Of a stretch of 64,000 nt of DNA, positions 46,096 to 54,909 are shown one piece after another; positions within the stretch are counted from its first letter, which is position 1; the number at the start of each line of letters is the position of its first letter. The stretch comes from Streptomyces sp. NBC_00433 (GTDB lineage Bacteria; Actinomycetota; Actinomycetes; Streptomycetales; Streptomycetaceae). Position numbers and translations under genes: made by a program. A model generated the notes under the pieces. That model was not told the origin of the DNA. It saw only the letters and a program-made list of their open reading frames with translations, and did no database searches. The DNA lies in NCBI GenBank assembly GCA_036015235.1, contig CP107926.1:5847501-5911500 (forward strand), in the 5' to 3' direction.

Positions 46096-47160
46096 ATGTG
46101 TACGAAATGTGCGGATCGCGCGGGTGGCTCGTACGGGGCGCCGGTACGAGGCCCGGGTACGCCTGACGCGCCGGTCGGATACGTCGCGGGCGGGTATGCG
46201 GCAGGAGGATACGAGCCGGCCGACTGCCCGCCGGATACGTCCTACGGAGCCGGTGCGCCCGGCGGCCGGTCCGCTTGGTGGGGGAGGCCGCAGCGCGAGT
46301 CCGTACGGCCGCTGCATGCCGCGCGGCCACCGGGCTCGGCGTATGCGCCGCAATACTCCGCGCCGCGGGAGACCGCTGCCATGAGCGGCGGAAAGCACAG
46401 CAAGCCGCGCAGGTCCCGGCCGGGCGGCGGCGGGGGCGGCGGCCCCCGGCCCGTCGCGGGGGACGGCGGGCGGCTGCCCGGGCCGCTGCTGCGGCGGCGC
46501 GCGGAACGGCACCCGACACTGGTGCCCGAACTGCCCTTCGAGGGCCGGGCGGGCACCGCGGTCGGCACCGCGGGTTGCAGCTTCGCCGAACTCGACCGGC
46601 GGGCTCGGGCGATCGCCGCCCGGCTCGGTACATTGCTCAGCCCCGGCAGCCGCGTCCTGCTGGTCTACCCGGAGGGACCCGACCTGGCGGGCGCTTTCTT
46701 CGGCTGCCTCTACGCCGGCATGGCCGCGGTCCCGCTGGTACTGACCACGCCCGGCGCCGTCCACGCGGTGCCGCGCGCCGTCCAGCGCTGCGCGCCCGAC
46801 CTGGTCCTGACCGGCACCGACGGATGGCACGCGCTCGACGTGGACCGGAATCGTACGCAGGTGGTCGAGGCGGACGGCGTACGCGTCGGCGGCGAGCCGG
46901 TATGGCGGCTGGCCACGCAGTGGCGCCCGGTCGGCGTCCTGCGCGGCGCCCCCGCCTACCACTGCTACCACGACGACGGCCCCGCGGGCGGGCGGCTCGA
47001 AGCGCCGATGTGCCACGGCGACCTGGCCGAGGTCATGACCGAACTCGCCCAGGCGATACGGCTCGGCACGGACGAGGAGAACGTCGGCTGGATCGCGGCG
47101 GTGCACGGCCTGGAGGAGGCCGTGTGGCGGATCCTGCTGCCGGTAAGGGTGACGGGCTGA
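46096..47160 (+). CDS. Truncated AMP-binding (acyl-CoA synthetase-like) protein
   Basis: 354 residues from ATG 46096; ATG 46381 (259 residues) is an alternative start, lacking the Gly/Tyr-rich lead (YVAGGYAAGGYEP). That lead has lower third-position GC than its neighbours, so its coding status is doubtful. The core matches only the N-terminal subdomain of adenylate-forming enzymes (CSFAELDRRARAIAARL, VLLVYPEGPDLAGAFFGCLYAGMAAVPL). The ATP-binding P-loop (YTSGTTG-like), later core motifs and the C-terminal lid are all absent, so catalysis is unlikely. The C-terminal part (YHCYHDDGPAG...CHGDLAEVMTELAQAI) is unlike them. It may be a regulatory relic or a dedicated binding protein. Confidence 0.65.
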   Translation: MCTKCADRAGGSYGAPVRGPGTPDAPVGYVAGGYAAGGYEPADCPPDTSYGAGAPGGRSAWWGRPQRESVRPLHAARPPGSAYAPQYSAPRETAAMSGGKHSKPRRSRPGGGGGGGPRPVAGDGGRLPGPLLRRRAERHPTLVPELPFEGRAGTAVGTAGCSFAELDRRARAIAARLGTLLSPGSRVLLVYPEGPDLAGAFFGCLYAGMAAVPLVLTTPGAVHAVPRAVQRCAPDLVLTGTDGWHALDVDRNRTQVVEADGVRVGGEPVWRLATQWRPVGVLRGAPAYHCYHDDGPAGGRLEAPMCHGDLAEVMTELAQAIRLGTDEENVGWIAAVHGLEEAVWRILLPVRVTG

Positions 47161-47194
47161 CCTGCCGCCGGTAAGGATGGCGGTGACGGGCTGA
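47134..47194 (+). repeat. Duplicated stop region of the AMP-binding gene
   Basis: The segment 47134-47160 at the gene end recurs at 47162-47194 with a 6-base insertion, each ending in GTGACGGGCTGA. The second copy lies downstream of the stop. Confidence 0.7.
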
Positions 47195-47303
47195 GGGCCT
47201 GCCTCCTCGGCAGCCGTGGTGCAATCCGCTGGTCGCCCCCTCCCGCGGTCCTGTTGACTGCCGTGCGGGCCCGGCAGGGCACGCACGCACACGAGGGGGC
47301 GGC

Positions 47304-47849
47304 ATGGCACCGCGGTTCCGCACGGCAGGACCCGGCGACGCGGAGGCGGTCGCGCGGCTGCACGCCGACAGCTGGCGGCGGCACTACCGCGGGGCGTACT
47401 CCGACGCCTATCTCGACGGCGACGTCCTCGCCGACCGGCTGGCGGTCTGGTCCGGGCGCCTCGCCGCGCCCGCCGGCGCGCGCACACTGCTCGCCGAGGA
47501 CGGCACCGAGGTGCTCGGCTTCGTCCACGCCGTCCCGGACGACGACCCGAAGTGGGGCAGCCTGGTCGACAACCTGCACGTCACGGCGGCCCGGCAGCGT
47601 ACGGGAGTGGGCCGCGCCCTGCTCACCCGCGCCGCAGAGGAGGCCGCCGCCCGAGCGGAGTCCCCGGGGCTGTACCTGTGGGTGCTGGAACAGAACGCGG
47701 CCGCGCGGGCCTTCTACACGGCCATGGGCGCCGACCACGTCGAGACGGTCCTCGTGGGCGCCCCCGGCGGCGACCCCGCCAGGCTGAACGGCACACCGGC
47801 CAAATTCCGGATGGCCTGGCCCGACGCCGCCCGCCTGCGTCCCGAGTGA
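47304..47849 (+). CDS. GNAT-family N-acetyltransferase
   Basis: 181 residues from ATG 47304 (GAGGGGG upstream). The acetyl-CoA site is visible as VTAARQRTGVGRALLTRAAEEA, with the preceding strand LVDNLHV, and the late LWVLEQNAAARAFYTAMGADHV. The start (FRTAGPGDAEAVARLHADSWRRHYRGAYSD) is typical of small-molecule or antibiotic acetyltransferases. The acceptor is unknown. The last codons and stop are part of a tandem duplication. Confidence 0.88.
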   Translation: MAPRFRTAGPGDAEAVARLHADSWRRHYRGAYSDAYLDGDVLADRLAVWSGRLAAPAGARTLLAEDGTEVLGFVHAVPDDDPKWGSLVDNLHVTAARQRTGVGRALLTRAAEEAAARAESPGLYLWVLEQNAAARAFYTAMGADHVETVLVGAPGGDPARLNGTPAKFRMAWPDAARLRPE

Positions 47850-47897
47850 GCCGGGCCGGCGCCGCCGCCCCTGCGTCCCGAGTGAGCCGGGCCGGCG
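47834..47897 (+). repeat. 28-bp perfect direct repeat spanning the GNAT stop codon
   Basis: Positions 47834-47861 and 47870-47897 are identical, with an 8-base spacer (period 36). The first copy holds the last codons and stop of the GNAT gene; the second is non-coding, ten bases before the convergent gene's stop. Confidence 0.85.
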
Positions 47898-47906
47898 ACG
47901 CGCGGA

Positions 47907-48995
47907 TCAGCGGGCCGTCAACTGCCGGACCCGCTCCAGCGGATACGGCGTCTGCGGCCTGCCGTCCTCCAACCCGCGGACGAAGTCGGTCAGCACCATG
48001 GCCAGCGGGGCGTGCCGGGCGATGAAGGCCGCGGGCACCGCGGGGATGCCGGTCGGGTCGGCGCCGGCGGCGAAGGTGCGCAGCAGCGCGTCGCGCTCGC
48101 TGCCGCGCGGCTCGTACAGCGCGGTGATCAGCCGGTGCACCAGAGTGGTGACGGTGTAGTCGCGGTCATAGGCCCGATGGTCGTCGAAGAAGTCGGCTTC
48201 GTCCTTCGCCAGGTCGAAACGCGAGGACAGGGCGAGGCCGAAGTCGGTGAAGTACAGGCGGCGGCCGTCGGTCAGGATGTTGCCGAAGTGGGCGTCGAAG
48301 TGCAGGAGCCCGCGGGAGTTCATGAAGGCCGCGCCGGCCGCCAGCTGGCGCTCCACTGTCGAGAAGGCCCGCTCAGCGGTCCGGCCGCCCGCCACGATCC
48401 GGGGCTTGAACCAGTCGTCCAGATTCCACGGGATGTACTCCAGGAAGAGCGCGAGGCTCGCCGTCGCCTGGTGGCGTTCCGTGACCAGGCGGCGTATTGC
48501 CGCGCCGCCGCCCCAACGGGCCACGGTCCTCTCCACGTCGGACAGCTCGTGGGGGACGGAGCCCTGTGCCGTGTCGGGCAGCACGCGCCAGTGGTGCATC
48601 AGCGGGAAGCCGGCGCAATGTCCGGCGACCACCCAGTCCGTGGTCATGGCGTGCGCGGCCAGTTCGCGCCACGCGCCGAAGCCGGGGCTGCCGCCGAAGC
48701 CGTAGTGGCAGAAGGCGGGCACGCCGAAGACGTTGGCAGTGGACCGGGCGCTTTCCGGGCGGGTCTCGAAGCCGGTGAGTGTCACGAGCTTGACGAAGAC
48801 CTCGGTGCCGTCCACGTCGATCAGCGCGGTCCTGCCGCCGATGCCGGAGCCGAGCGGCGCGGCCGCCTCGACGACGTCCCGCAGCGCCTGGTCACTGTGC
48901 AGGGCCAGCGCGGTGGAGACGGCGCCGTGTCTGGCGAGCCGGGAGGGCCGGGACATGTCGCGGGACGTGGCTGGTCCGGCATCTGCTGCGGGCAC
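47907..48995 (-). CDS. Protein kinase-like phosphotransferase
   Basis: 362 residues from GTG 48995 (GAGG upstream); ATG 48956 is an alternative. Kinase-fold features are VFVKLVTLTG (possible Lys), LHFDAHFGNIL (catalytic loop with Asp and Asn) and FTDFG (metal-binding DFG). The rest (FLEYIPWNLDDWFKP; FDLAKDEADFFDDHRAYDRDY) is not of the Hanks type. It therefore seems a small-molecule kinase or a divergent protein kinase, as in the aminoglycoside phosphotransferase superfamily. No membrane segment. Substrate unknown. Confidence 0.75.
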   Translation of the reverse strand: MPAADAGPATSRDMSRPSRLARHGAVSTALALHSDQALRDVVEAAAPLGSGIGGRTALIDVDGTEVFVKLVTLTGFETRPESARSTANVFGVPAFCHYGFGGSPGFGAWRELAAHAMTTDWVVAGHCAGFPLMHHWRVLPDTAQGSVPHELSDVERTVARWGGGAAIRRLVTERHQATASLALFLEYIPWNLDDWFKPRIVAGGRTAERAFSTVERQLAAGAAFMNSRGLLHFDAHFGNILTDGRRLYFTDFGLALSSRFDLAKDEADFFDDHRAYDRDYTVTTLVHRLITALYEPRGSERDALLRTFAAGADPTGIPAVPAAFIARHAPLAMVLTDFVRGLEDGRPQTPYPLERVRQLTAR

Positions 48996-49096
48996 GCGCT
49001 CTTGACCTCGATCCGTCGGGCGCCCGACCCCTGCGTACGCCTGCGCCCGACCCTGTCACATCGCGCAGGGGCCGGGCGCGGGCGCAATGCCGGTGC

Positions 49097-50629
49097 CTAG
49101 TCGCGGCCGAGCCAGATCGGGTTGGTGATCGCCGCGGCCGGGCCCGGGACGCCGGCCGGGGTGCCCGCGGGCGCCGGGTGGCGGACCTCGGCGCGGATGT
49201 ACGCGGCGAGCGAGGCGGTGGTCTGCCAGCTGACCGTGCCCGACGCGGGCAGCGCCGCCGCGAGGACCTGGCCCTCGTCGGAGACCAGGCGCAGCAGCGA
49301 GTCGGCGGGGACGCCGGAGACGGTCAGGGCCACCGTCACCGCGGAGTCGGGCGCGACCGGCAGCCGGTCGCCGATACCCGCGTGCTCGCCGTGCGGACCC
49401 GACGCGGTGAAGGAGAGCTGGACGCCGGAATTCTCCGCGATCCAGGAGCGGCCGGCCCTGATGCCCGCCTGGAGGGCGTGCCGGTTGAGGCCGTCGGCCA
49501 GGACGACGGTCTGCGGGAGGCCGACGACGTCGGGGTCGCGGTGGGCGTCGGAATTGCCCATCGCCGGGACCCAGTGGCCGTCGCCGCGGCGGACCGCGCC
49601 GGTCAGCAGGTTGTCCCAGGTCAGCAGGGACACCTCGTCGTCGGCGGTCCAGGGGCCGTTCCAGACCTCGATGGCGTCGACGTTGTCGTAGCCGAACTTC
49701 CACTGGCTGGCCAGGCTCGTGCCGTACGGGTGGGCCGGCACCACGATGCCGCCCGCACGGCGGATCTGCCGGGCGAAGGAGTCGAAGGCGTCGTCGCGCG
49801 CCCGGTAGCGCCAGTCGACGAACTCGCCGCCGTCCAGGCCGATCGCCAGGTAGTGGCCGTTGCGGGTGGTCACCTCCTCGCCGGTCATGATCAGCAGATC
49901 ATCGCCCGCCAGCGGGCCGAGGAAGGGGTGCGCGGAGCTGGTGTTGTGGTCGCTGGAGTTGATGAAGTCCAGCTTCGCCGCCCGCGCCAGCGCCGCCAGC
50001 TGCTCCAGGGTGCGCTTGCCGTCGGAGTGCACGGTGTGCAGGTGGCAGTCGCCGCGGTACCAGCCGCGCCCGCGCCCGGCGACCTGCTCCGGCGGGTAGT
50101 CGGGCTTCGGGGTGCGGCCCGCCTTGCCGGCCGTGAGGGTGACGGTCACCGAGTAGTCCAGGCCCTGCGGCGCCACCGTGTACGGCCCGAGGACGACGTA
50201 CCAGGTGCCCGCCGAGACCGGCCCGGCCAGGTAGCCGGGCGTGGCCTCCTCCGCGCTGATCGCGAACTCGGTACGCGCCCCGCCCGACCAGCCGCGGAAG
50301 CCGCGCCCGCCGAGGGCCGTGCCGTGCTGGTCGAAGACGCCGATGTCGCACGCGTTGCCGAGGGTGCCGGCCGGCACGGCAGGCCGGTCATAGGTGTACG
50401 ACACGGCGATCTGCCGGATCCCGCGCGGCACCTCGACCGGCAGGTACACGAAGTCGGCCACGCCGGTGGGGAGATGGCCGGTGACGGTCCTCGTCAGGTC
50501 GCCGCCCTGTCCCACCGGCCCGGACGGGGAGGAGCCGGAGTCGGCTGCGGCGAAGTCCACGGGTGCCAGCGTCATCACGCTGGTCGCTCCTGCCACGGCA
50601 GAGAGCTTCAGTACATCGCGTCGGTCCAT
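49097..50629 (-). CDS. Tat-exported PHP-fold (CehA/McbA-like) metallohydrolase
   Basis: 510 residues from ATG 50629. The N-terminus MDRRDVLKLSAVAGATSVM is a Tat-type signal, so the folded, metal-loaded enzyme is exported. An N-terminal beta domain (about 45-165) precedes the PHP domain with metal-binding motifs DCHLHTVHSDGK, SSDHNTSSAHP, GEEVTTRNGH and GNSDAHRDPD. A C-terminal beta domain ends the protein. The family includes phosphoesterases and carbaryl-type hydrolases. The natural substrate is unknown; all ligand-type His and Asp are present. Confidence 0.85.
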   Translation of the reverse strand: MDRRDVLKLSAVAGATSVMTLAPVDFAAADSGSSPSGPVGQGGDLTRTVTGHLPTGVADFVYLPVEVPRGIRQIAVSYTYDRPAVPAGTLGNACDIGVFDQHGTALGGRGFRGWSGGARTEFAISAEEATPGYLAGPVSAGTWYVVLGPYTVAPQGLDYSVTVTLTAGKAGRTPKPDYPPEQVAGRGRGWYRGDCHLHTVHSDGKRTLEQLAALARAAKLDFINSSDHNTSSAHPFLGPLAGDDLLIMTGEEVTTRNGHYLAIGLDGGEFVDWRYRARDDAFDSFARQIRRAGGIVVPAHPYGTSLASQWKFGYDNVDAIEVWNGPWTADDEVSLLTWDNLLTGAVRRGDGHWVPAMGNSDAHRDPDVVGLPQTVVLADGLNRHALQAGIRAGRSWIAENSGVQLSFTASGPHGEHAGIGDRLPVAPDSAVTVALTVSGVPADSLLRLVSDEGQVLAAALPASGTVSWQTTASLAAYIRAEVRHPAPAGTPAGVPGPAAAITNPIWLGRD

Positions 50630-50843
50630 GGCACGTACGGTCGTCCCGGCGGGTGACGCCCGGGTGGCCGTCCCCTGTGCGACGGGGGGCCGTCACCCGA
50701 ACCCCCGGCCCCGGGCGGGGCCTTGTACGCGGGGCCTGGGCCCGCTACGGGCGTGATATTCCCGGGGGGCGGGAGAGATTGGCGACAGAGGGGCCCGGCG
50801 GCGGTGGCCGGGCAATGTCGCAGGGGCGACCTATGCTCGGGGG

Positions 50844-53420
50844 ATGAGTACGCCGCAGCCCACCGCCAACGCCATGCGCCGCGCCCTGCACCGCGCCGCG
50901 GAAGGTGTCGCCCTCGACACGGGCGAGGCCGCCGTGCTGCTGCAGGCCCGCGGCGGCGACCTGGTGCGGCTGGCCGCGACCGCGGCCCGCGTGCGGGACG
51001 CGGGGCTGGAGGCGGTCGGCCGGCCCGGTGTCATCACGTATTCGCGGAAGGTCTTCATACCGCTGACGCGGCTGTGCCGGGACACCTGCCATTACTGCAC
51101 CTTCGTGACGGTGCCAGGCAGGCTGCGCCGGGACGGCCACGGCATGTACCTGTCGCCGGACGAGGTGCTCGACATCGCCAGGCGCGGCGCGGAAGCGGGC
51201 TGCAAGGAGGCGCTGTTCACCCTCGGGGACCGCCCGGAGGACCGCTGGCCCGAGGCGCGGGAATGGCTGGACGCGCACGGTTACGACGACACCCTGGCGT
51301 ATGTGCGCGCGATGTCGATCCGGGTGCTGGAGGAGACCGGGCTGCTGCCGCACCTCAACCCGGGGGTGCTGTCGTGGACGGATCTGCAGCGGCTCAAGCC
51401 GGTCGCGCCGTCGATGGGCATGATGCTGGAGACGACCGCGACCCGGCTGTGGTCCGAGCGCGGCGGCCCGCACTACGGCTCGCCCGACAAGGAGCCCGCG
51501 GTGCGGCTGCGGGTCATCGAGGACGCAGGCCGCTCCAACGTGCCGTTCACGACCGGCATCCTGATCGGCATCGGGGAGACCTACGAGGAGCGCGCCGAGT
51601 CGCTGTTCGCGATCCGCCGCACCGCCCGGCGCTATCACGGCGTCCAGGAAGTGATCATCCAGAACTTCCGGGCCAAGCCGGACACCGCGATGCGCGGCAT
51701 GCCCGACGCGGAGCTGGAAGAGCTGGCCGCGGCCATCGCCGTGGCACGGGTGGTGCTCGGCCCGTCGGCCCGTATCCAGGCGCCGCCGAATCTCGTGGAC
51801 GGCGAATACGCCCGCTTCATCGAGGCCGGCATCGACGACTGGGGCGGCGTCTCCCCGCTGACCCCCGACCACGTCAATCCCGAGCGCCCCTGGCCGCAGA
51901 TCGACGACCTGGCGGCGCGCACAGCGGAGGCCGGCTTCGCCCTGCGGGAAAGGCTCACCATCTACCCGGAGTTCGTGCTGCGCGGCGAGCCCTGGCTCGA
52001 CCCGCGCCTGGTCCCGCACGTCCGGGCGCTGGCCGATCCGGACACCGGGCTCGCGCGGGAGGACGCCGTGGTCGAGGGCCGGCCGTGGCAGGAGCCCGAC
52101 GAGGCCTTCCCCGCCGCCGGCGGGCGTACGGACCTGCACCGCACCATCGACACCGAGGGCCGCACCGCCGACCGCAGGGACGACTACGACGAGGTCTACG
52201 GCGACTGGGACGAGCTGCGCGAGCAGGCCGCGCCGGGCATGGTGCCCGACCGGGTGGACGCCGACGTCCGCAAGGCGCTGTCCGTCGCCGCGGACGACCC
52301 GACGAAGCTCACCGACGCCGAAGCGCTCGCCCTGCTGCACGCGGACGGCCCGGCGCTGGACGCGCTGTGCCGGATCGCGGACGACCTGCGCAGGGACGTC
52401 GTCGGCGACGAGGTCACGTACATCGTGACGCGGAACATCAACTTCACCAACGTCTGCTACACCGGGTGCCGTTTCTGCGCCTTCGCGCAGCGCCGCACCG
52501 ACGCCGACGCGTACACCCTCTCGCTCGACCAGGTCGCCGACCGCGTCGAGCAGGCCTGGGAGGTCGGCGCGACCGAGGTGTGCATGCAGGGCGGCATCCA
52601 CCCCGACCTGCCGGGCAGCGCCTACTTCGACATCGCTCGGGCGGTCAAGGCCCGCGTCCCCGGCATGCACATGCATGCGTTCTCGCCGATGGAGGTCGTC
52701 AACGGCGCCACCCGCACCGGGATGTCGATCCGCGACTGGCTGGCCGCCGCCAAGGAGGCGGGCCTCGACTCGATCCCCGGCACGGCGGCCGAGATCCTCG
52801 ACGACGAGGTGCGCTGGGTCCTGACCAAGGGCAAACTGCCCACCGCCACCTGGGTCGAGGTCGTCAGCACCGCCCACGAGCTGGGCATCCGCTCGTCGTC
52901 CACCATGATGTACGGGCATGTGGACCAGCCCCACCACTGGCTCGGCCATCTGCGGCTGCTGGCCGAGATCCAGCAGCGCACCGGCGGCTTCACCGAGTTC
53001 GTGACGCTGCCCTTCATCCACACCAACGCGCCGGTCTATCTCGCCGGCATCGCCCGCCCCGGGCCGACCGCCCGCGACAACCGGGCCGTCACCGCGATGG
53101 CCAGGCTGCTGCTGCACCCGCACATCACCAACATCCAGACCAGCTGGGTGAAGCTGGGCGCGGACGGCGCGGCCGAAATGCTCCGTTCGGGTGCCAACGA
53201 TCTCGGCGGCACCTTGATGGAGGAGACCATCTCCCGCATGGCGGGCTCCGGCTACGGCTCCTACCGGTCGATCCGCGACCTGGAGGCCATCGCGGAGGCG
53301 GCCGGGCGCCCCGCCAGGCAGCGCACCACGCTGTACGGCGAAGTGCCCGCCGAGCGCATCGCGGCCGGCCTCGCGTCCGACGGCCACCTGCCGGAGCTGC
53401 TGCCGGTGCTGGGGGACTGA
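50844..53420 (+). CDS. fbiC: FO synthase FbiC (bifunctional CofG/CofH radical SAM)
   Basis: 858 residues from ATG 50844. FbiC condenses 5-amino-6-ribitylaminouracil with tyrosine to make FO, the deazaflavin core of coenzyme F420. Both radical SAM halves retain their iron-sulfur motif: C78-x3-C82-x2-C85 (CRDTCHYC, CofG half) and C538-x3-C542-x2-C545 (CYTGCRFC, CofH half). The length agrees with fused FbiC of actinobacteria. Other F420 genes (fbiA, fbiB, fbiD) are not in the window. The product serves F420-dependent reductases and FO-dependent photolyases. Confidence 0.96.
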   Translation: MSTPQPTANAMRRALHRAAEGVALDTGEAAVLLQARGGDLVRLAATAARVRDAGLEAVGRPGVITYSRKVFIPLTRLCRDTCHYCTFVTVPGRLRRDGHGMYLSPDEVLDIARRGAEAGCKEALFTLGDRPEDRWPEAREWLDAHGYDDTLAYVRAMSIRVLEETGLLPHLNPGVLSWTDLQRLKPVAPSMGMMLETTATRLWSERGGPHYGSPDKEPAVRLRVIEDAGRSNVPFTTGILIGIGETYEERAESLFAIRRTARRYHGVQEVIIQNFRAKPDTAMRGMPDAELEELAAAIAVARVVLGPSARIQAPPNLVDGEYARFIEAGIDDWGGVSPLTPDHVNPERPWPQIDDLAARTAEAGFALRERLTIYPEFVLRGEPWLDPRLVPHVRALADPDTGLAREDAVVEGRPWQEPDEAFPAAGGRTDLHRTIDTEGRTADRRDDYDEVYGDWDELREQAAPGMVPDRVDADVRKALSVAADDPTKLTDAEALALLHADGPALDALCRIADDLRRDVVGDEVTYIVTRNINFTNVCYTGCRFCAFAQRRTDADAYTLSLDQVADRVEQAWEVGATEVCMQGGIHPDLPGSAYFDIARAVKARVPGMHMHAFSPMEVVNGATRTGMSIRDWLAAAKEAGLDSIPGTAAEILDDEVRWVLTKGKLPTATWVEVVSTAHELGIRSSSTMMYGHVDQPHHWLGHLRLLAEIQQRTGGFTEFVTLPFIHTNAPVYLAGIARPGPTARDNRAVTAMARLLLHPHITNIQTSWVKLGADGAAEMLRSGANDLGGTLMEETISRMAGSGYGSYRSIRDLEAIAEAAGRPARQRTTLYGEVPAERIAAGLASDGHLPELLPVLGD

Positions 53421-53724
53421 ACCGGCGAAGAGGGGCAGTCCCGAAGGGGTGCGGGGAACCGCGCGCCCACCCCCACGCAGCGGCGCCGTGGAGTCCGCAG
53501 CCCCCGGCGTTTCCGCGTCGCGGCTTGCGCCCGTTTCGCGCATCGCAGCGAGCGCCCGTTTCGCGCCGGAGCGCACGCCGGGGAAATCGCGGGATCATCT
53601 CCCCGGACCCACCCCTTCCGGACAACCCTCACCTACCCCGCGCGCCCCTTCCGCTCCTGGCCATGTCGGCTATCGTGCAGGCGCAGAACGGGTTCGGATC
53701 GGGGGAAGATCGAAGGGGACCGCT
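53421..53724. other. Intergenic region with a Streptomyces-type dispersed repeat, no gene seen
   Basis: The first 60 bases include GGTGCGGGGAACCGCGCGCC, near-identical to the GCGCGGGGAACTGCGCG elements at 61609 and 61684. The end (53700-53724) holds the ribosome binding site GAAGGGG of the next gene. No coding frame is convincing here. Confidence 0.5.
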
Positions 53725-54828
53725 TTGACCGCTGTCTGGGGACGCGCGCAGCAGCAGGACTTCCGCAGCCGCGTCCGTGGCTGTCTGCTCGGCGGGGCGA
53801 TCGGCGACGCGCTCGGCGCGGGGATCGAGTTCGAGTCCCTCGAAGCGATCCAGGGCAACCACGGACCTGACGGGGTCACCGACTACGTCACCGCCTACGG
53901 TCGGCGCGGCGCGGTCACCGACGACACGCAGATGACGCTTTTCACCGTCGAGGGCCTGATACGCGCGCAGGTGCGCCGCGACACCGGCGCCTGGCACCCG
54001 CCCACCGACATCCACCGCGCGTACCGCCGCTGGGCGGCCACGCAGAGCGAGTGGGGCCCCGACGAGCGCCGCAAGGACGCGGGATGGCTCGCCCGCGAGG
54101 AGTGGCTCTACGCGCGGAGGGCGCCCGGCAACGCGTGCCTGAGCGGATTGTCGGACGACCGGATGGGCACCCTGGAGGAGCCGAAGAACCCCGGCTCCAA
54201 GGGCTGCGGCACGGTGATGCGCTCGGCGCCCTTCGGGCTGCTGGTCGGCTGGGAGCCGCAGCTGGTCTTCCAGCTCGCCGTGGAGTGCGCCGCGCAGACC
54301 CACGGCCACCCCACCGGCCAGCTGGCCGCAGGCGCCTTCGCCGTCATCATCCACGGGCTCGCCCGCGGCGAGGCGCTCGACGGCTCCGTCCAGCACGCCC
54401 TGGCCCTGCTGGGCGCGCGCCCCGGCCACCAGGAGACCACCGACGCGCTGCAGAGCGCGCTGGGCGCCGTCCGGCAGGGCATGCCGTCGCCGCAGCGCGT
54501 CGAGGCGCTGGGGGAGGGCTGGACCGCGGAGGAGTCGCTGGCGATCGGCGTCTACTGCGCCCTGGTCGCCGAGGACGTACGGCACGGGCTGCTGCTGGCC
54601 GTCAACCACTCGGGCGACAGCGACTCCACGGGGTCGATCTGCGGGAATCTGCTCGGCGTCCAGCACGGCGAGACTGCGCTGCCGCCGGCCTGGATAGCGG
54701 AGCTCGAAGGCCGTGCGACCATCCTCCAGCTCGCGGACGACTTCGCCATGGAGATGACGCAGGCGCCCGCCCTCCACGGCCCGGCGGGCGCCAGCCCCGC
54801 CTGGCTCGACCGCTACCCCGCCGCCTAG
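53725..54828 (+). CDS. ADP-ribosylglycohydrolase
   Basis: 367 residues from TTG 53725, with GAAGGGG about six bases upstream; earlier in-frame starts run through a repeat-bearing spacer. DraG-type motifs are present: GCLLGGAIGDALGA near the start, AVTDDTQMTLFT (metal-binding Asp), GTVMRSAP, and NHSGDSDSTGSICGNLLG near the end (Asp pair binding Mg2+). These enzymes remove ADP-ribose from proteins, nucleic acids or small molecules. Target unknown. It follows fbiC on the same strand but 300 bases away. Confidence 0.9.
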   Translation: MTAVWGRAQQQDFRSRVRGCLLGGAIGDALGAGIEFESLEAIQGNHGPDGVTDYVTAYGRRGAVTDDTQMTLFTVEGLIRAQVRRDTGAWHPPTDIHRAYRRWAATQSEWGPDERRKDAGWLAREEWLYARRAPGNACLSGLSDDRMGTLEEPKNPGSKGCGTVMRSAPFGLLVGWEPQLVFQLAVECAAQTHGHPTGQLAAGAFAVIIHGLARGEALDGSVQHALALLGARPGHQETTDALQSALGAVRQGMPSPQRVEALGEGWTAEESLAIGVYCALVAEDVRHGLLLAVNHSGDSDSTGSICGNLLGVQHGETALPPAWIAELEGRATILQLADDFAMEMTQAPALHGPAGASPAWLDRYPAA

Positions 54829-54909
54829 CACCCTCCGGCGGATCGTGTCACCCGGGGCGCGGGGCGCCGGCGGCCCGTCGGGCGGGCTCCGGCCTGGGGT
54901 CGGCGGCGG

